Source: Oscillospiraceae bacterium
GTDB lineage: Bacteria > Bacillota > Clostridia > Oscillospirales > Ruminococcaceae
Direction: 5' to 3'
Length of the DNA stretch: 58,982 nucleotides
Assembly: GCA_015067125.1 (NCBI GenBank)
Contig: SVNB01000001.1
Span: forward strand, 1 to 58,982
Shown here: positions 55,103-58,982 of the stretch, in pieces
How positions within the stretch are numbered: the stretch's first letter is position 1
How the letters are laid out: each line of letters opens with the position of its first letter
Made by a program: the position numbers and the translations under genes
The notes under the pieces: generated by a model
Told to the model about the DNA's origin: nothing
The model's input: the letters and a program-made list of their open reading frames with translations, nothing else
The model's database searches: none

Positions 55103-57635
55103 AAAGGTTTACCCTGCTTTGGATATATTCCGCAGTCTGCTGTGCGGTTCTGTCGCCGTTAAAGAAGTATTCGATCTCCTCGTTTACTATATTCATAACG
55201 CTTTCATCATAGCGGGAAATTTTTGTGGTGCTGTTTATAAGTTCCATAATGGCATCATATTCTGCCTGGGTCATGGCGTAAACCGGGAACTCAAAATACT
55301 GTCCGCCGTTTTCTGCCCAGCCATAGGTTTTGGGAAGTTCGTGCCAGCCTTTTTCGTTCACCTGGCCCTTTACAAATTCCGGAAGAGTAAAGGAAGAAAC
55401 CTCTTCGTTTACTTCGCCGCCGGGCATTGCCGGGGTTTCCGCTACGGGAATATCATAACCTATGGCAGGATTTGTTTCCACTGCGGGCATATCCACCGCG
55501 TATTCCGGATAAAGGCTTTCTTCCGGATTATAGAACTCGTCAAATTCCGGAGTCATCTCTTTTTCCATCATCTCATCAAAAATTGCCTTGTTGGTAGGAA
55601 GCTGATAATAATGCTCTTTTTTCTGATGTTCCTCCGTAAGGATTCTGCTGATGAATTCCCAGACCGCGTCTTTATATTCGCAGGTGGAAGACATGGCAAA
55701 TCCTGCATTAAGATAAAACGCGTTGCCGCTGCCCTCGTTGGTAGGAAGTCCCACAAAAGAGGTCTGGTCGCCCAGAATATAGAAGTTCTGGGCACGCATA
55801 TTCTGTATATTATAAACACTTGCCGCAGAAAGAAGCATTTCTCCCTTTGCAACCTTTATAATCGGCTGTACGTAATAGTTATAAAATTCATCGGTATATT
55901 CAAATTCCAGCGGGAAGTTTTCTGTAAATTCAAGAATATCAATAAATTCTTCGCCGGTAAAGTTGCATTCACCTTTTTCCCAATCCACAAAGCTTGCCAC
56001 GTTATTGGAAAAAAGCAGACTGAATGCTCCGGCTTTGGTCATATCCTCGCCGAAAACGCTTGCCCCTTCCGGAAGCTTTGCAAAGGCTTCTTTAAGGTCG
56101 TCAAAAGTCCAGCTGCTGCCGTCGCCAACCACGTTTTTAAGGCCGACGTAGCTTCTTATACCAAAGCTTTCGTGAATTTCGTAAAGCTTGCCTTCATCGT
56201 TCATCAAAGCTTCAAACGGTGCCTGCACAAGGCTATCCCAGCCTATGGTTTTTTCGATATACGGCATAAGGTCTTCAAAAATACCCTTGCCGGCATATTT
56301 ATCCATGGGCATATTGCTTGTAATAAATATATCCGGAACGTTGCCGCTTATAATTTCTGTATTAAGCTTGGTAAGGCCGTAATAATCTTCTCCGCTGGCA
56401 TATTCGGAATAATCAGTCACGCGGATTCTGTATTCTCCGTTGGTTTTGTTAAATTCCAGAACGTCCTGGCGGATATTATAATCCATATAAATACAGCCAA
56501 GGGTAATTATCTTCTTTTCCGGAACTTCGGAAGAAGGGGTCTTTTTAAGGTCTATAATATTATAAACCGTTCCTTCGTCATTCCAGGTTTCCTCAAAAGC
56601 GATAAGGTTTTCTTCATCTTTAACAAAAACTCTTTCCGGATAAACTCCGTTGGAATCCACGTCGGAATCCAGCCAGTAAAGCAGGGTTTCGCCCTCGCCC
56701 TTTGCGGTATCAAAAGCGCCAAGGCCGCTGCCGTTGCCGGAAGCATAGATAAAGTCGTAAACTCCGTTTCCTTCCGCAAAGCTATATACGTTCTGCGGCA
56801 GATCATAGCTTTCTCCAAAATCTTTTTTGCTGTCATCAATAACTTTAAGCTGAATGCCGTTTTCCGTCCACATGGCGCAGCCAACAGAACCGTCTTTAAG
56901 GGTGATCATTCCGTTAACTCCGTTTACGGAACAGTCTATGCTGTAAAGCTGGTTAAAATCCTTATCATAAACCCGGATCTCTTCCCAGGAGCCGATATAC
57001 CAGTTTCCGTTTCCGCCGATGAGAAAATAGTTGGGATAAAAATAATCTTCCTGGCTGCTTTCGTTAACAAAAAGAACCTTTCCTTCGCCGGCGGCGCCGT
57101 CTTCGCCGATGGGATAAATAAGATATTCGCTTTTGTTTTTTTCATATTCCCATCTGTTGCCGGTTTCCGGGTTGAACCCTGCCGGAAGATCATAGCTGGT
57201 GGTGTTTCTGGAAGTAAGCACCGCAAGGCCTTCGGGCGTTTTTATAATTCCGTTTATGTATTCGTTCATGCCGCCGTTTTCGTCCCAATGGTTATCCATT
57301 CCAAAGGCGCCCACTTCGGCAAAGTTTTTTCCGTCCTCGTCAAAAGAAAGAAGCTTCTGAACATATAATGATTCCGTATATGTTTCGCCGGTTTCTTCGT
57401 TTACGGTTTCTTTTTCCCTATAAGAATCCGCCACCGCGTAAAATTTTCCGTCAACGTATTTTACGGAACCAAGCCATTCCACCCCTTCCGGAAGGGATAA
57501 TTTGTTATAGGTCGGAACATAGATAAATTCCGGCATATCGGATTTGCCTGCTTCCGTTTTTCCGCAGCCGGAAAAACCGGTTATCAAAAGTGCCGCCGCA
57601 AGAATAAAAGCCGCCAGTTTTTTAATTTTTTTCAT
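55083..57635 (-). CDS. Solute-binding lipoprotein with long N-terminal extension
   Basis: 850 residues, about twice the length of a family 1 sugar-binding protein. Lipoprotein signal peptide with lipobox FSGC (Cys24). Residues about 35-385 form repeated beta-strand units resembling a beta-propeller (VKYVDGKFYAVAD, GGNGNWYIGSW, YDFIYASGNGSG). Residues about 390-850 are the binding-protein fold (TLGCIYMDYNIRQDVLEFNK, NVPDIFITSNM, the EGASVFGEDMTKAG hinge). A paralogue of the second half lies upstream at 57746-58982. Ligand unknown; a glycan or peptidoglycan fragment is a guess. Confidence 0.85.
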   Translation of the reverse strand: MKKIKKLAAFILAAALLITGFSGCGKTEAGKSDMPEFIYVPTYNKLSLPEGVEWLGSVKYVDGKFYAVADSYREKETVNEETGETYTESLYVQKLLSFDEDGKNFAEVGAFGMDNHWDENGGMNEYINGIIKTPEGLAVLTSRNTTSYDLPAGFNPETGNRWEYEKNKSEYLIYPIGEDGAAGEGKVLFVNESSQEDYFYPNYFLIGGNGNWYIGSWEEIRVYDKDFNQLYSIDCSVNGVNGMITLKDGSVGCAMWTENGIQLKVIDDSKKDFGESYDLPQNVYSFAEGNGVYDFIYASGNGSGLGAFDTAKGEGETLLYWLDSDVDSNGVYPERVFVKDEENLIAFEETWNDEGTVYNIIDLKKTPSSEVPEKKIITLGCIYMDYNIRQDVLEFNKTNGEYRIRVTDYSEYASGEDYYGLTKLNTEIISGNVPDIFITSNMPMDKYAGKGIFEDLMPYIEKTIGWDSLVQAPFEALMNDEGKLYEIHESFGIRSYVGLKNVVGDGSSWTFDDLKEAFAKLPEGASVFGEDMTKAGAFSLLFSNNVASFVDWEKGECNFTGEEFIDILEFTENFPLEFEYTDEFYNYYVQPIIKVAKGEMLLSAASVYNIQNMRAQNFYILGDQTSFVGLPTNEGSGNAFYLNAGFAMSSTCEYKDAVWEFISRILTEEHQKKEHYYQLPTNKAIFDEMMEKEMTPEFDEFYNPEESLYPEYAVDMPAVETNPAIGYDIPVAETPAMPGGEVNEEVSSFTLPEFVKGQVNEKGWHELPKTYGWAENGGQYFEFPVYAMTQAEYDAIMELINSTTKISRYDESVMNIVNEEIEYFFNGDRTAQQTAEYIQSRVNLYVNEQR

Positions 57636-57673
57636 AAAATCCCCTCGCTTTTTTGTCAGATTTTTCTTTACAT

Positions 57674-57679
57674 TATATA
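57674..57679 (-). promoter_or_regulatory. Possible -10 box before the solute-binding protein gene
   Basis: TATAAT on the minus strand, about 40 bp before the ATG; no good -35 stands 17 bp upstream, so a separate promoter is uncertain. Confidence 0.3.
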
Positions 57680-57745
57680 AGTAAACTAAAAGGGCAAATT
57701 TGTTGCAGAAAAAACGAGGTTTTTTAAAAAATTTTAAAAAATTTT

Positions 57746-58982
57746 TTATCTCTGCTCGTTAACATAAAGATTTACCCTGCTCTGGATGAATTTTGCGGTA
57801 TCTTCCGCGCTTTGTTCGCCGGCAAAAAACTGCTGGGTTTCTTCAAGTATAATTTCTATAATATCCATATCGTAACGGTTGATTTTTTCCGCGCTTTCAA
57901 TCAGTTCCATTATAGCACTATATTCCTCATTAGTCATTGCATAAATGGAAATATCATAATAATTTTCTCCGGCAGAAACTCCTCTTATCATCTTCGGAGA
58001 TTCTTCCTCTCCCTGTTCGTTAACAAGGGGTTTTCTGTATGCCGGAAGTTCAAAATCAATATTTGCGGAACCGCCGGAATTTCCGCCCACAACCACAGAA
58101 GAAGAACTGCCGTATCCGCCGAATTCCGGAGTCATGGCTTCTTTTGCCTGTGCTTCAAATCTTGCTCTGTTGGTAGGAAAACTTCCCCAGCCAAATTCCT
58201 TCTGGAATTCTTCCGTAAGAAAAGTTCTTATAAATTCCCATGCGGCTTCTTTTTCCTCGCATTTGGAAGACATCGCCAGTCCCGTTCCGCCGGTACTGAA
58301 ATAGGTTTCTCCGCCGTTTTCAGAAGGATATCCGGCAAAGCATACGTTATCTCCAAGAATATAGAAGGTGGAACCTATAAAATCTTCAAAACTGCTGATA
58401 TACGGCATACAAAGAAGCTGTCTGCCAACGGCAACAGAAATGCTGTCATCAATATAAACGCTGTTTTGCCAGTCGTATTCCGCCGGGAAAGTGTCTGCAA
58501 ATTCAAGAATTTTTACAAATTCTTCGTTATCAAAGCTGCATTCGCCGGTTTCCCAGTTTACAAAATCTTCCGAACGAATTCCCGCAAGCATAAGCACCGC
58601 TTCGGATTTTGTAAAGCTTTCTCCCATAACGCTTGCCCCTTCCGGAAGGGTTTGCGCAAGTTCTTTAAGTTTATCAACAGTCCAGTTTTCCGTTTCGCCG
58701 ATAACGTCTTTTCTTCCCATAAGGGTGTTTATGCCAAAGCTGGAATAAACCTCGTAAAGCGCGCCGCTATCGGTGCGCAAAGCATCAAAAAACGGTGTGA
58801 CAAGGGCATCGTAACCCATATCGTTTTCAATATAGGGCATAAGGTCTTCCAAAAGACCCTTTGCGGCATATCTGTTTGTATTCAGTTCGCTTGTGCAGAT
58901 AATATCCGGCACGTTTCCGCTGATAATTTCCGTATTAAGCCTTGTAAGACCAAGGGTATAGTCTTCTTCCGTATTGAATTCG
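57746..58982 (-). CDS. Paralogous solute-binding protein (3' part)
   Basis: 412 codons are in the window; the gene continues past the right edge. The visible part matches the binding-protein half of the neighbour over its whole length (LNTEIISGNVPDI, EDLMPYIE, LPEGASV, and the shared end SRVNLYVNEQR). It is a tandem duplicate, so two related ligands may be recognised by the same permeases, or one copy may be specialised. Whether it also has the long N-terminal extension cannot be seen. Confidence 0.88.
   Translation of the reverse strand, partial: EFNTEEDYTLGLTRLNTEIISGNVPDIICTSELNTNRYAAKGLLEDLMPYIENDMGYDALVTPFFDALRTDSGALYEVYSSFGINTLMGRKDVIGETENWTVDKLKELAQTLPEGASVMGESFTKSEAVLMLAGIRSEDFVNWETGECSFDNEEFVKILEFADTFPAEYDWQNSVYIDDSISVAVGRQLLCMPYISSFEDFIGSTFYILGDNVCFAGYPSENGGETYFSTGGTGLAMSSKCEEKEAAWEFIRTFLTEEFQKEFGWGSFPTNRARFEAQAKEAMTPEFGGYGSSSSVVVGGNSGGSANIDFELPAYRKPLVNEQGEEESPKMIRGVSAGENYYDISIYAMTNEEYSAIMELIESAEKINRYDMDIIEIILEETQQFFAGEQSAEDTAKFIQSRVNLYVNEQR

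Noticed and set aside
55053..57368. 771-codon plus-strand frame opposite the solute-binding protein
   Set aside because: Same cause: antisense in register with a real gene that avoids the three codons.

Overview
The window looks like a chromosomal contig from an anaerobic, probably gut-associated clostridium (Bacillota, class Clostridia). The evidence is the mixture of strong AGGAGG ribosome sites, TTGACA-17-TATAAT promoters, a tmRNA next to smpB, a compact SRP RNA upstream of dnaX, Rex, DUF4317 and DUF523 proteins, and a sortase-assembled pilus. Native genes almost never use TTA, CTA or TCA codons, so the strand opposite many genes is open for hundreds to thousands of codons. No species can be named from the sequence alone.

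Layout. 1-3.0 kb: the start of a UPF0597 (serine dehydratase/cysteine desulfidase-like) gene, an AEC transporter, a tiny acidic EF-hand protein and a subtilase lipoprotein. 3.1-11.5 kb: one 2,799-residue surface protein carrying about 14 InlB-B/Flg_new-type repeats. Divergent from it lies an AgrA/AgrC-like LytTR two-component system (11.7-13.7 kb). 14.1-24.4 kb: a complete sortase pilus operon on the minus strand, reading coiled-coil protein, signal peptidase I, a 1.7-kDa-residue-scale tip adhesin (about 1,728 residues), major pilin (LPETG), class C sortase, LPQTG minor pilin and a second small sortase; a divergent XRE regulator shares its promoter region. 24.9-31.3 kb: housekeeping genes (ssrA tmRNA, smpB, recR, ybaB, dnaX, SRP RNA), a Cys/Asp-rich membrane protein, a class B penicillin-binding protein and tRNA-Leu(GAG).

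31.2-37.35 kb: an integrated 5.9-kb element in the 3' end of tRNA-Leu, with tyrosine integrase, repressor, excisionase-like protein, a GNAT acetyltransferase with a small upstream partner, and only short genes otherwise. Its left and right ends carry matching copies of the tRNA 3' end and matching clusters of putative integrase arm sites. A third copy of the tRNA end 180 bp further on marks a second, decayed insertion. 

37.4-43.1 kb: a short run-on ORF, a class II aldolase, DUF4317 protein, CCA-adding enzyme, two XRE regulators, a divergent pair of ribbon-helix-helix proteins and Rex. 43.5-49.6 kb: an amino-acid ABC transporter behind a promoter flanked by ARG-box-like repeats, an M20 amidohydrolase, a MerR regulator and a 2,4-diaminopentanoate dehydrogenase-like gene. 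The last gene has a 19-bp-spacer promoter containing the same dyad as the MerR gene's own upstream region, which points to a small MerR regulon. 49.7-59.0 kb: DUF523, then a minus-strand operon that joins sugar-type ABC import components (two paralogous large solute-binding lipoproteins, two permeases) to an HlyD-like adaptor, a MacB-core-like membrane protein and a small membrane protein. No ATPase for it is visible in the window.

The most unusual items are the tip adhesin, with 14 Cys-His-X-His-Cys modules around an amidase-like domain that lacks both expected catalytic residues; the triple att arrangement; the inferred MerR regulon; and the hybrid importer/HlyD/MacB-like operon.
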